From the NCBI RefSeq assembly GCF_030272615.1, contig NC_081409.1, positions 527,183,475 to 527,247,474 of the forward strand: DNA of 64,000 nucleotides. The letters are read 5' to 3'. Each line of letters starts with the position of its first letter. Position 1 is the first letter of the stretch. Source of the DNA: Cryptomeria japonica (Eukaryota; Streptophyta; Pinopsida; Cupressales; Cupressaceae). The notes under the pieces were generated by a model. That model was not told the origin of the DNA. It searched no databases and was given only the letters and a program-made list of their open reading frames with translations. The translations under genes were made by a program, and so were the position numbers. This document shows, one piece after another, positions 1-11,975 of the stretch.

Positions 1-46
1 TTGGCACTTCCCCTGTGTAGCAAAAACTGGTGACTGCATGAATTGC

Positions 47-409
47 CTAAGGCATAATATCATGCATCCTCTCCAGGTACATCTTGTCACCATGGACTCT
101 GCTCAAAATGATCCTGATGTGATCCTTCGTAAAATCTTCTAGAAAATATACTGCATTATGGATTTTCTTCTTCTCTAAGATATTGAACTCCAGTTTGATC
201 TTTTTGTCCTTGCCACAAAATAGACCTAGCTGGGTGTGAATAGCTAAAGACCCTAGGTCTTCTATTTTCCAATCAATATAATCAGAAATTCCCTCTTCAA
301 CTATGACTCCAGTCGGTACTTGAGATAAGGCATTATATTTGAACTTCCTTTGAATAAAACTTTCCGACTCAATTGATGTACTTGAACTGGTATGAGATGC
401 AGAAGCCAT
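47..409 (-). pseudogene. NA-1 ORF2, N-terminal part, unknown function
   Basis: The chosen start (MASASHTSS, base 409) matches the position of MASKIQDP at 48914 in the relative. About 75 residues align with the relative with one gap: S-x-[IV]-P, a VE/EE pair, an [VI]E-[ED]-L motif and a terminal [IV]LS. The reading frame ends at a stop at 47-49, after only 120 residues, where the relative continues for about 1100 residues; so this copy is interrupted here. It has no pol motif. I do not recognise the protein. Conservation of the domain between two diverged elements suggests it once mattered for the family. Confidence 0.5.
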
Positions 410-663
410 TGTAGAGTATTTCAAGAATACAAAAAATACCTTTCAAATGCAAATTTAGGGCTTCCTGATTCTGCTTCACTCCACTCTCTGTCGGTTGCCA
501 AATCACTGCTTTGTGTTCTCTACTACTGCTTGCAAACTGGATTTGAATCTCTTTCAAGGTTTATCAATTTCTTGAAATCTTAGCTCAGATCGCCTTTTCT
601 TCCCTCTGCACTTGAAAAATTTTCCTCGCTCAAAAATAGATAGTGAGAAATGATTTGAAATAG

Positions 664-672
664 GCTTTTATA
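664..672 (-). promoter_or_regulatory. TATA-like box upstream of NA-1 ORF2
   Basis: The minus strand reads TATAAAAGC about 260 nt before the ORF2 ATG. The relative at 45746-53809 has CTTAAAAGG about 240 nt before its ORF2 ATG, and both are followed within some tens of bases by TTTTTGAG. This suggests a separate ORF2 promoter, but no start site is known. Confidence 0.35.
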
Positions 673-852
673 CATGTCTCTCACCTACCACCATTAATGC
701 TCCTCTATTAGGGCGTAAACCCTAATTTGCCTTTTTACCATTTCCGGTCTTCTGCCAAGCGACATGTATCGCATACCGGTTAAGGTCTTTTACTGGTGTA
801 AACTAGGGGTTTGAAATCATTTCGCCGTTTGCTCCCCCTAAGCCTTTGAGGC

Positions 853-2130
853 TTAGTTTGCCGGTTCCGATATTTCCACACTAGGTGCAGAAATCGGTTC
901 CTCTTCCAACATTGTTGGTTTCTTCCTCCAGGTTTTGTTCATGTCCCCTTGAACTTTTTCAACATTGATTTCTCCTTCCTGAGTGATCGGTATATCATCA
1001 TATATACTTTTTTTGCTTCTGCAGAATCTTGCAATGTGACCCAATTTGTTGCAGTGATAGCAAACCAATCCAGGTGCTCTCCAAGGTCCACTGTACAGGT
1101 TTCCATTCTTCCTTCTTCATGTTGCAGAAGTGTGACCATGACCATGATAGATCATACAATTTTCTCTCCATCTGGTTGCCGCTTGATGGCCACCGCTTCT
1201 TGACTGATGATTGAAGACATTAAACCGGTTGTGGTTCTGGTTCACAAAAGGTTCAGGACCAGCTTCTTGGGTCCTTTGAGGATATCTTCCAGTGTTATCC
1301 ATCACAGACCTGCATTCAAATGCTCTATGCCCAAACTTGTTGCATGCATAACAATGACGATTGAACTTATTGGATCTAGGTACATTGTTGATAAAATATG
1401 GAAAATTATTGTAGGCTTTGCTCCTACATACATTGGCAGCATGTCCTTCTTTAAGATAGTTAAAGAAAACAGGTTTGAATTTTTGCTTACATTTTCCTTT
1501 GAGTGTCGGTTGCTTCTTTGATGCTTCAACATTTGTTCCTGAGGATTCTCCTTCCTCATGTCTAGAGAAACCAAGACCATTGGTATTCTTTGCTAGTCTA
1601 GATGACTCAAGCTTTTGCTCTAGCTTGACAATACTTTTGCCAAACTTAGCAAGTATTTCCTTTGACTCAGAGAGTTCTTTGGAAATACCAGTATTTGTCT
1701 CCATTAGACTTGCATTTTCAGAGATGGCTATGTTTAGTTCACCTTACATGTCTTCCTTTTCCATTCTGCTCTCATGAAGGCGAGTAGTCAGTGCACTAAT
1801 CTCTTGTTTCAACTTGGATATCTCATGATCTTTGTCCTTTATCAGATCTTCAACTTTTCTCCAGTTCTCAAGCTCTCAACTAAACCAAATAGTCAGTCCT
1901 TCCAACTCCTTTCTCAGATTGGAGTTTGAATCATTCAACTTATTCAGTTCAGCAATCATGGCTTCCATGTTAGCTTCATCTTCAGAACTACTTTTAGATA
2001 GTTCCATCAGCCTCTCTGCATGTTCTCTCCTTTTTGCTTGAGATGCCTTGTATTTGACCATAAGATCATCATAGGCTTGCTCAGACTTAGTGAGCCATTG
2101 AGTAAGTTCCCTCATGGTGTATTCCCCCAT
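853..2130 (-). pseudogene. NA-1 ORF1: coiled coil plus zinc knuckles, gag-like, broken
   Basis: One reading frame runs from an ATG at 2130 (start MGEYTMREL) to the stop at 853, but in-frame stops at about 1876, 1745 and 1117 break it. The first half is Glu/Lys/Leu-rich with coiled-coil character. The second half has CCHC knuckles: CYACNKFGHRAFEC and CYHCNKLGHIARFC are intact, while FFNYLKEGHAANVC and CMIYHGHGHTSAT have lost cysteines or the final Cys. The end (..WRKK.. then ..EPAN) aligns with the end of the relative's ORF1 at 48359. Zinc knuckles in gag bind RNA; the usual Copia gag domain seen at 20255-21220 is not visible here. A role as an RNA-binding, particle-forming protein supplied in cis is inference. 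Confidence 0.65.
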
Positions 2131-2166
2131 ATCTCTTTCCAAGTGGTTAAACTTATAGAAAGGTAG

Positions 2167-2178
2167 GCTCTGATACCA
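2167..2178 (-). promoter_or_regulatory. Primer-binding site, initiator-Met tRNA type
   Basis: The minus strand reads TGGTATCAGAGC two bases inside the LTR end. This is the usual Copia primer site for tRNA-iMet. It fixes the orientation of the element and the inner edge of its LTR. Confidence 0.85.
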
Positions 2179-2180
2179 AT

Positions 2181-4107
2181 TGATGAATACTAAGAGGGAG
2201 GGGGTGAATTAGTATGCCAAAAATCTCTACACTAAAACACTTACATAGTCTAAAGATAAACTGGTAAAGCAGTCTAACCGTCAGACCGGTTACCACACAT
2301 GCAAACCAAAATGCGAATAAAGAATTCACCCACAAAAGAAATACAACCATAACACAAGATATTTGACGTGGAAACCCAATTGAGAAAAACCACAGTGAGA
2401 TGGAACTCACAAGTCACTATCTGTAGAATAGAAACCAGACTAGTTAAGGTCAGACCGGTTAAGCTCTTACAATTTTCTTCACCAGAACAGATCTTGTTAG
2501 GAATCTCAATCTTTGTTAGGAGATAAGTCCGATTAAAGACTACCTTGTTAGAGGATTTTAGATTCACAAGTGTGAACCACCTTGTCAGAGGATTTTACAA
2601 AGGCTTTGAGGCCTACCTGGTTAAGGGTTGCAGACTTGTCAAAGATGTGAGTAATCAACAAGTGTTTGATCTATCTAATAGCACAAACTGCTTGGTTAGA
2701 TCTAGTATTGCTCATAGTTAATGCATTCCAGCATTACTTCAGTCTTCTCTCTCTCTCTCTCAGTTACAACTTGATATTCTTAGATAAGACCATTCTTACA
2801 ACAACTCAACAACCACCTTAAACCCTAGCATGACATTAACCCTTTCAGCAACAACTTAAAACCCTAGACATGATGTCCTCTTAAAGGAATCTGATTTCAT
2901 GTCGGTCCAATAGGATTACATTTACAATTTCCTAGGTTCAATGAATCTAGACATACTCAGTAACATGACACGAAAAGCACCGTCAATGTGTCGGCACCGT
3001 CAAACAATCGGTGGATTGGTAACTCATCACAAAATGCCAGTTAGTAACTCATCACAGAGTATTACCGGTTCATACAAAATACCGGTTGCCGGTTTGACAA
3101 AAATGAAGACTGGTAAGAATGTGTTGTGCCGCTTTGCTCCCTCGTACCGCTTGGGATCTATGAACCACTTGGGGTCGATATGCCACTTCAGACTAAGAAA
3201 CACATTCTGGAAAATCACCACTAGTCTAAAGACTAGAATACAACATACTGGTTGGAACAAATACCAGTTGAGCTCAAGCTCATACATATAAAGGGGATCT
3301 CAATACAAGTGTGTGTCCATCAATGACAATCACAGCATAAATAAACAAAGTGTCAACATATTACAATAAAATCATTATAAAAATCTGCAACTTTACATCT
3401 GAAATGTTATAGCAGATTCTATGTGCTCAGAATAAGATTACCTTGCTTATAGCATACCTTGGTAACCTATACAGTAACTCAGTAAACCCTTCTATTTACT
3501 CTGTTCTTTAACTGTTTTCTGAAAACTTTCTTGGTGACCTCTGTGTCTCTGTAACAGTCATAACACTTAGTGCTTTCTCATGCATTGCACATGTGTTCCT
3601 TCATACACTTGTGTATATCCTTGTCTCTCTTATACACTATATCTAACCCTGAATTCATGTTGTATAAATAGATTTCTTATGTCGGTGATCTGATTCATTG
3701 CTTCGATCTTTCAAACATGATTCCTCAAATGAATAACTATACAAAATATTTCATTGGTTAGATGATCTCAAAATCATACACAATCTTTAAGTGCAATTTC
3801 CAATGTGATAACGGTTAGATGTGCCTCGATCTTGTAACACGTTTTCATATGTGTGTCCAGGTTCAATGAATCTGGTAACACGTTTCACTCGGTGTATTAT
3901 CTTTGCTACTCGATAGACATAGAATGATGCTCGGTAGATAGCTCGGTGCATACTGGGCTCTGTGACTACTTTCTTCTATAACTGACTAGACTATGCATAC
4001 CGACTTCTTTGTGTATACCAATTGCATGATTTGGTAGTGTTAACCAACTAGAGTATATAGTATGACTTTGGATATAAAAACTAACGGCAATTTGATAAGT
4101 AGTAACA
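2181..4107 (-). repeat. 5' LTR of NA-1 (1927 bp)
   Basis: The minus strand begins TGTTACTACTTATCAAATTG, the same start as the LTRs at 45746 and 52629, and ends in CA next to a primer-binding site. Near its inner end it carries the G-rich box GAGGGAGGGGGTGAAT on the plus strand and the block GTGGAAACCCA..GAAAAACCAC (about 2368-2398), both common to the Copia-type LTRs in this window. A short CT microsatellite lies at about 2743-2762. It is longer than the 1.2-kb LTRs of its relative. Confidence 0.75.
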
Positions 4108-4502
4108 TTTCATGCCTCTTCTTCTCCCATCTTGGCCTATTTAATCCCCTCATTTTCCTTCATAATCCATCCACTTTCATTTTCATACCATTATAATGCC
4201 AATTTAATTACTCACATCCATACACTTTGCATCTCATTTTAGCTAAATCTAGCTTGCATGCTCATCATCATGGAGCACATGTAGCACCCTTGGAAGCATG
4301 AAATTGAGCACACATCAAATAGAAGGCCAATCAAATCAAAGGAAAACAATGGAGTGTTGCATTTCTATTTGTTTTTGTCAATTATGCTTCATTTATCCCT
4401 TTTTAGTGTCCTAATCTTGAGTGTTTGAATAATTTGTGTGTTAGGTTGTTATCTTTATTATTTCAATCATCTTTATTTCACACTCATATTTTTACTCACA
4501 CA
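4108..4502 (+). repeat. Tat-I 5' LTR, right-hand fragment
   Basis: This stretch aligns with 55610-56003, the end of the Tat-I 3' LTR, down to the shared end ..TTTTTACTCACACA. A primer-site-like sequence follows at once. The rest of the LTR was separated by insertion of NA-1. Confidence 0.75.
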
Positions 4503-6491
4503 TTTCTGGCATGCTCTGTGGGACTCACTTCACGGGTCCATCTCATGTTTTTTGTTTTGTTTTAGTGCATTATATTGCATATTTTTGACACTTGCAGGCA
4601 AAAATGTGATAATACAGGTGGATTTTTGCATTGGTGAAAGTCTTTTTAATCTCAATTTCAATTTCTAGAAGTAGTAGGGTTGCTTTGCGAAGTGGCAGGA
4701 ATTCTCTATGTTTTTATTTTTATCATTTTCTTGAATTTATATTTTCTTAGCTTGTTGCTAACTTGCTAGTGTTTGTTGTTTGATTGGGTTTTGCTAACAT
4801 TTATTCAGTTGCATCACTTGTCAAAGACTCTAAAGCTCAACACTCTAACTCGTTTGTTGTAGGACCACCAAAGAGGGGTGCAATTGCAAATAATTTTATA
4901 TTACAATGAATCACGTGTCTTCTCTTAGTTAGAAAACACTTCAATTTTATAAGTAATTGAACCTTTGTATTCCATGTTTGGCACATTTGTGTGTGTGATC
5001 AGACCTACTGCTAACACACACTATCCTCTCCCCTAGCTTTTGTGGTTTTGGGTGTAAGAGAAAAGTATTCATGACGCTCAATTTAATTTTTAAAGGTAGA
5101 AGGGATTGCCTCCTGAGTAGCCTATAAGGTCGGGTGAGAGGGAATGACCCAAGCGTTACTCTTTCATTCCACTATATAAATATTCATAATTTTGGTGAAA
5201 ACCATAATCAACTGGTGCTTCAAATACTTTCATGATCTTGATGAAATTCAAAATCCTTTGGTGCTTGTGTGGCAGATGCGTAAAAACCTGTGTTCTACAG
5301 GTTGGCATATGTCTTAAATGAGCTAGCCACTGCATGTATAACCACCAGATTACCTCGAAAGTACCCCCACTACGAACCAAATCCATTTTAGTTTCCCAAT
5401 AACCTTCTATTTGTTGGCATAGGAGGTAAGACTTTTGAAGCCACCCACATTCTCGTAGTTCATTATTGAGATATCAAATTTCTTGATATTTTTCAGATCT
5501 TTGGGAATTCAAAGTTTGGTGTACCTGAAAAGTGTGTGTCATGGAGCGGAGAAAGTGTAACCAGACTTTTATGATATCTAATATGAATAAGTGTGGATAT
5601 AAATTAATTTTTGAAGTGGGATCCAACAAGTATTGTCCTTTTCTAGCCTAGGAAGTACATGATTGTTAATGCATTTATCATACTTGAGTGCTTGTTGTGT
5701 TGGTGTCACCAAATAATATTTTGTCAAAATCAGTCTAAGTTGTCAAACATCACATTTCACATAGTCCTAGTTATTCCTATCCTTCAATGAGTTTTCTCCT
5801 TATTGTCTTGTTGTGCTATCGGAATTATGTCTTTAGTTGGGCCTGTTGTTGCCCAAGCTTGGTGTCAGATCCTTTTAGCGTCATCATTATCATCTACCAG
5901 AGTCTCGATTTTCATTGTCACTTTTATCACCCCAGTTTTGAGTCATCATCTTGGTCATTATTCTAATTCTGCGTCATTACCATCATTAGTTTACATCCTA
6001 TGTCAGCTTGTGTTATCACCATCTCATCATTGTCATACTTTGTTCCTAAAGTCGAGGATTGATCTTTTAGTTAAGTCAAATATTTTTATCCAATCATCAA
6101 ACTTTTTCAAGATCATCAAATAAAATCAAGAGTTGATCTTTTTATCACCTTTGGTATCACATCATAAATTGCAAATCTACATCCTGTTTTTAGTGACTAT
6201 TATCAGTAGCTCTTTTGACTATATTGAGTTTAGAGCTTAGTTTACATCATTGTGGTCTTGTTACTTAGAGCCAAAGGTCTAGTCCATAATTTATCTTGTT
6301 GTTTCAGTGTATCCTCTTGAGTAGCTTTGAAGTCACGTCATTCAAATTAGATTTATCCATTTGCAATTTGAGTACCAAATCATCCTAATCAATCATCTTG
6401 TTCATCCTTTTGATGATCAATAAATTAATCCAAATCTTTGACTTTAGCTTAGTTCAATCCCTTCACCACTCGATCCTAGACCAAACAAGCG
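4503..6491 (+). other. Tat-I leader with primer-binding site and conserved leader block
   Basis: TGGCATGCTCTGTGGGACTC (4506 on) sits at the primer-site position; Tat-II has TGGCATGCCTGGTGGGACTC at the same place. The tRNA was not identified. At 5133-5156, GGTGAGAGGGAATGACCCAAG matches leader blocks in Tat-II (24332) and Tat-III (56967). At 5194, GGTGAAAAC is followed by ACCA..TGGT, which can form a hairpin. Short ORFs here, such as the one from 5803, have no homologue in the other leaders and are probably chance. Confidence 0.6.
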
Positions 6492-8960
6492 ATGGAACAA
6501 CAATCTTCTCAGTTAGGAGTAGGGACATTTGATCCACAACTAAATTTTGATTTGGGTGTTAACCCTATTGTACCAAAAAGTGTCCCTGTTAGTTTTGTTC
6601 CACTTAATCTAGTTGTCACTAAAGAAACTATGGTTAATCAATCAAATGAGACTGATGTTCTAGTCAACATTGTCAATCAATTTCTTTCAAATCCGGACAA
6701 TGATCAAATGGTCGATGAAATCATTGAAAAACAAAAACATCTAATCTTTGCTAATATGGTTGTGACCATTGCGTCACCTAATATGCCTATAACTACTAAT
6801 CCTCAGGGGCCATCTCAACAATAGGTATCTTCACAATAACCCCCACTAGTGCCACTTTTAGTCCAAGATTCAGTAACACTACCACAACAAAATATCACAT
6901 TTTCATCTATAAAATTACCACCTTTGGACATGATGACAAGACATTATCAACCTTTTTACCATTCTCTATTAGGTCTTATGTTATCTTTAGCCTTAGGAGG
7001 AGTCATCTATAATGTGCCCACTAATGTACCATCTATGTACCTTACTACTTCAATGCCCATGGTTGCTCAAATGCCCATGACTTCTAGCGTAGTTCTTACA
7101 ACTCCTTTCATTAGTCCAGTCATGAGACCATTAAACTTATTTTCTACACAAATGCCACCTTGGACCGTGTAGGAATGCTAGTTTATCCTCCACCAGTTGC
7201 TATGCAGGCCGTGACTGGGAGCATGAGTTATATAGCGCCAACATCATCTATGTATTTGCTTGTATAGTCTATGTGATAGATTGTTAGTACACCTTGGCAT
7301 CAACCTCAAGTGATTGAGCCACCTATTGTCTCACAACCATGATTTAGTTACTTGTAACTTCTCTCTTCATCTTACATAGTTCCAAATGTGCAATAGTTTC
7401 TAGACACTATTCATCAAAACCTCCATCATATAGTAAGCCACAACCAAGTGTATGTCATCCAAACTATGTTGGAGGTAGTGTTCCCCAAATTCAACAACCT
7501 CAAAATGAGAAATATCAACAGCAATAGATTCATTCACAATAGAATGTGGTGACTTATTCACAACTACCTCAATATCAACAACAATATCCATCTCAATATC
7601 GGCAACAACAAATGCCTTTTGTTCAACAAAATATTCCAATTTATTAGAATATGCCAGGCTATCAATAACCATAGCAACAACCAAGTTATGCTCACACATC
7701 TCAAATGGCATATCAAACACCACTTTATCAATCAACAACACCATCTCCAGAGTCATTCCCAGTTAATATTGAATGGGAAGAAATGAAGACAACTCTCAAA
7801 ACTTTACAATATAGTAATTGCGAGAAGGTTTTCAAATTTCATGAGCTTTTTCCATATCCATTTGATAAGTCAATAACATCAATGCCATTCCCCAAATATT
7901 TTGAAACACTTAAATTTAATAAATACAAGGGGAAAGGTGATCCACATCATCACATCAAGTAATTTTACATGGCTTGTCAAGAAGTCACATATTGTGATAA
8001 TTATCTCCTACAACTCTTTCTTAAGAGTCTTAGTTGTCCATCTCTATAATGGTTTTCCAAGTTACCATTTGGCATCATCACTACATTCAAAGACTTATTA
8101 GAGAGATTTGTGGCCCTTTATCATTACAATGTGAAAAATGATATTTCCATGCTCGATCTTTGTCAGGCTAAACAAAAAGGAGGCAAGAGTCTTTTGGATT
8201 ATATTCAAAGATGGAGAGTACTTGTTGGTCATCTCACTTGTATAGTATCTGACACTCATTTTGTTCCAATGTTCATTAGTAATTTGCATCCAAAACTCGT
8301 ATACCATATTCGCTTAAACTATGCATCCACATTAAAAAGATATCATGTCCAAAGGACCATCAATAAAATAGGCCTTGATTGATGAAGCAATCATTAAATT
8401 CTATAAGAGACTTTTGATAAATCAAGTGGGGATAGACAAATATATTGGAACAAAAACAAGAATGTTGTAGGGAATGGTGTTACTGATTCTAAGACAATTC
8501 AAATGGTTATGGCTACCAAACCACCACCTGCACAAGCATATTCTAATTAGAAATCATATGTCAATCCATCACTAACAATACATGTCAATCCATCTCTCAG
8601 GCTTATCATAATCCTCAAATGATGATATCAAATATGCAAACTAATCATACCAATGCCATCATTGTTTCTCAAGCTCCTCCTCGACAAACAAATTATAACA
8701 ACCGAAGGCGTAAGTTTACATGTATGGGGGAACCCTTGGATGTGATATTCAAGCATATGGATTAGCATGATATGGTTGTGTATCCACAAACAATATTGTT
8801 TGATGATTCTAAACCCAAGCATGATTGGTATAAAGAGAATGAGTATTGTGCTTATCATCATGTCAAGGGTCATACAATGAACAAATGCATGAAGCTTAAG
8901 CATCTAGTCTGAGATCTTATTGACCAAGGAAAAATTGATGACCCTACTACAGGAAAGTCA
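6492..8960 (+). pseudogene. Tat-I gag, degenerate
   Basis: Gag starts at MEQQSSQLG. A low-complexity N-terminal part is followed by the retrotransposon gag domain at about 7840-8390: PYPFDKS, then KFNKYKGKGDPHHHIK, then the stretch ending LLDYIQRWRVL. A Cys/His knuckle of the Tat kind (EYCAYHHVKGHTMNKC) lies at about 8840-8890. Tat-II has the same modules in the same order (26710-27640). There are many in-frame stops (first at about 6822) and frame changes, so no functional gag is made. Gag would package the RNA in virus-like particles. Confidence 0.7.
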
Positions 8961-9439
8961 CCCAGTGCGAACTCAGGTATGTATAAGGATGCCTTTCCTA
9001 AACTTCAAGGAGAGGCTAGTACATCAAATGTAGGTCAATCTCATACAACCAATAACATTAGCTATAACAAAGTCTCGTTTCACTATGGTGGTACGATAGG
9101 CTATATTACCCAAGTAGAAGAGCATGTCAATATGATTCACATCAAACGAGTTGATACTCAATGTGCCACAACCACTAGAAGATCTTGCATGATATTTCTT
9201 GGAGCTCCACCTCCTACCACACCTCCAATTCCCATGCCAACAAAATTTAATATTCTTGAACACATAGAGAAGACCCTTGTACAGATCTCTATTTTAGATT
9301 TGTTAAAAGATTCACCTACTCACTAGGAGATTCTTAACTATGCATTCCAAGAAACCCATGTGCCCAACAACATAGATCCAACACAATTCCAAGATTTAGT
9401 AGCACATTTATCTGCCACCTACCATCTCAACTTAACCCA

Positions 9440-10040
9440 ATATGATGACATAGTTCCTGATCCCAATCATATCCGACCATTTAATGTCAAGACCATTATC
9501 AAGCACTACAAAGTAAAGTGAGTTCTGATCGATAATGGTTCTACCTAAATCTTTGTACTTTGAAATTTGTTGCACAAGTAGGGTATACTATCATGGATTT
9601 GCATAGCCAATGCATCATTATCAAAGCATATGATAGTGCAGAGAGAAGCTCAGTGGGGATGATTAATCTTCAAATTCAGGTGGGCCCAGTAACATAGGAT
9701 ACTCTTTGCCACGTTGTTGATCTTGATCTTCCATTTAACATCCTTCTTATTCACTCGTTGATTCACACCATGCAAACCATGTCATCCACTTACCACCAAT
9801 ATAAAAAATTTCCATACCAAGGTTGTGAAATTACTATTCATGGTGACACCCAACCCTTTGAGTATTATCGTGCTCTTGAAGAATCTTCCCCATATTCCCA
9901 TCTTTCCCATGTATTAATGTTGGAATCCCCCAAAATACTCCATAATCCTCTTATGTTGACCCTAAATTCATACTCATTGTTGCTAAGGAAAAAAATTCCA
10001 TTTCATCTAACTTTCCTAGCTCAAGATCAACGATGATGAC
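9440..10040 (+). pseudogene. Tat-I aspartic protease region, degenerate
   Basis: VLIDNGST at about 9520-9545 is the active-site turn (Asp-Asn-Gly in place of Asp-Ser/Thr-Gly). The downstream fold matches Tat-II 28270-28640, including a block ending TYHQ..KFPY(Q/N)G near 9790-9825. Several stops and at least one frameshift are present. The protease would cleave the gag-pol polyprotein. The call rests on collinearity with Tat-II. Confidence 0.6.
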
Positions 10041-10289
10041 TGTGGTGAATATGCTCTACAAGGAACCCTTGCAGTGGGTTCATTACCTCTAGATCCTCAT
10101 ACCCATGGGAAACCTACTAAAGAGAAGAAGAAGAAAAAACATGTGGTCAAAATGTGTGGTTCTACTATATTCCAATCTCATAGTGAACTTAATCATGAGG
10201 TCACAGAAGGAGATATCAATTAGTAGCTTTTCAAAGATGTTGTTATAAACAATGATACCCGCCTCAATCACTTCAAAGAGAAATACCTA

Positions 10290-11130
10290 GTAGTGCATAA
10301 ATTAGCTATCAAGAAATGGGATTACCAAGGTGGAGGATTAGGACAAGACGAACATGGAATTAGAAGACATGTTGACCCAGTTCCAAATGTTCACCATCAA
10401 GGGCTTGGTTTGGACATTCTTCTCATGAAGCCTCAACTTCGACAGGCACTTCTAAAAACAATGAAAACGTTTCAGTTGATATTGAAGACATACCCGAGGA
10501 GGTTGTGAAACAAGCATAGGATGATATGGATAGATCCTCATCCTTTGGCACATCTAGTCTCTTTGACACATCAATTCTCTTGATTAACCTTCCTCTTCTC
10601 CATCCTGAACTCATTGATTGGGGTCAAACTATTGCACACCTTGATACATTCCATAGTGATGGAATGCTCTTGCAACTCTTGGGAGCAACTAAGTGTGCAC
10701 CATATTATCATCCAACTCTAAATATAGTGTACAAGTTGGATCCTCAAGGATAATTTAGGAAAGAGGGGATCCTTAACCACAAAAGTTAAAAAGAATTTAA
10801 AAATCAATTGTCTACAGGTGAAAACCTTTCCGAGGCGCCTATAGATCCTAAAAAATAAAAAATAAAAGGTGTATCTTTTGGTGAAAACCTCTCTTTGGTT
10901 CTAGAAGATGAGGATTCCCCTCTTCCTCTCATTGACATACAGGTTCTTGATAAATCCCCAATTCTCATTGATGAAACAAGAGAAGTTAATTTGGGAACTG
11001 CAGAAAACCCTTAGATTACTTATGTGGCAACATCTTTGTCTAATGAAGAGTTCAATTTTTCCTCTCCTTCACAAGTGGCCTATCAACTTTGCATGGTCTT
11101 TATGCAAACATGCATGGGCTTGATCCTGAG
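10290..11130 (+). pseudogene. Tat-I G-patch and linker between protease and RT
   Basis: KKWDYQGGGLGQDEHGIRR (from about 10313) is a G-patch-like segment, collinear with the Tat-II segment at 29020-29150. G-patch domains bind RNA or RNA helicases. Further on, HPELIDWGQ matches HPQLIDWDH of Tat-II. Two copies of a GENLS peptide (from 10817 and 10880) match GENHT and GENLS in Tat-II; their DNA can form the hairpin described under findings. Stops interrupt the segment. Confidence 0.55.
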
Positions 11131-11975
11131 CTTGTTATGCATCACCTATCTATTGATCCAAATGTTAAACTTCTTAAGAAAAAGCTTCAAAAGATGCATG
11201 CTTAGATTGCATGATTGGTCAAAGTAGAATTGGAAACATTGTGCGAGGTCAAATTTATTTGACCAATTGATTATTTATAATGGATTTATAACATGGTACT
11301 TGTTTCCATACCTAATGTAGTTATTTGAGTTTGTAAATATCTCAGAGATCTCAACAAAGCATGTTCTAAAGATGATTTTCCACTTCCTAACATTGATATC
11401 CCAGTTGATTTAACAACGGGACATCAAATGCTTTCTCTTATGGATGGTTTTTTAGGTTACAACTAGATAAAAATTGCAGATAATGATCAACATAAAACAA
11501 AATTTACCAATCCCTAAGGCACTTTTTGTTATCATGTTATGCCCTATGCTCTTAATATTGCAAGTGCCACATGCTAGCGCACTATGACAATAATATTCCA
11601 TGACCTCATGCATAAGATATTAGAAGATTATGTAGATGATATCCTAGGAAAATAAAAAACAAGGCCAGAACATCTAGCTATCCTTGAATAAATTTTTGAA
11701 CGTCTGGCTAAGTCCAAGTTGCCCATCAATCCTAAAAAGTGTGTATTTGGGGTTACATGAGGTAAACTCCTAGGTTTCATAGTTTCCAGGAGTCGTATAG
11801 AAGTTGATTCGTTAAGGCAATCCTAGAAATGCCTCCTCCTTGAATATTGAAGAATCTGCGTAGTCTCCAAAGAAAGCTACAATTTGTTAGACACTTTATT
11901 GCTCAACTTGCAAATAAATGTTAGCCATACACACATCTTCCTAAAAAAAGGTGTCAAGTTTAAGTGGGATGTTCA
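11131..11975 (+). pseudogene. Tat-I reverse transcriptase, broken by insertion
   Basis: RT signatures are readable: DLRDINKAC.KDDFPLPNID (about 11340-11400), SLMDGFLGYN, and EDYVDD at about 11620-11640, the catalytic YVDD box. Stops and small shifts are common. The segment ends at 11975, where the Copia composite has inserted after the bases GTTCA. The frame resumes at 38957 (QAFDKIKK), matching the uninterrupted Tat-II sequence at about 30985-31030. Confidence 0.75.

Larger units (their letters stand above)
1..4107 (-). mobile_element. Non-autonomous Copia-type element NA-1, 5' portion, cut by window start
   Basis: Read on the minus strand, the element starts with its 5' LTR (4107 down to 2181), then a primer-binding site, a coiled-coil/zinc-knuckle ORF1, a spacer with a TATA-like box, and the start of ORF2. 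The rest lies beyond base 1. No protease, integrase or reverse transcriptase is seen. Order, zinc-knuckle spacing and the start of ORF2 match the complete element at 45746-53809, so the two belong to related families. It is inserted in the 5' LTR of Tat-I: the bases after its LTR (TTTCA, 4108-4112) continue an LTR sequence also found near 55610. The second LTR and target duplication cannot be checked. Confidence 0.75.

Noticed and set aside
5803-6123. 106-codon hydrophobic ORF in the Tat-I leader
   Set aside because: Compositional: T-rich leader sequence; no match in the other leaders.
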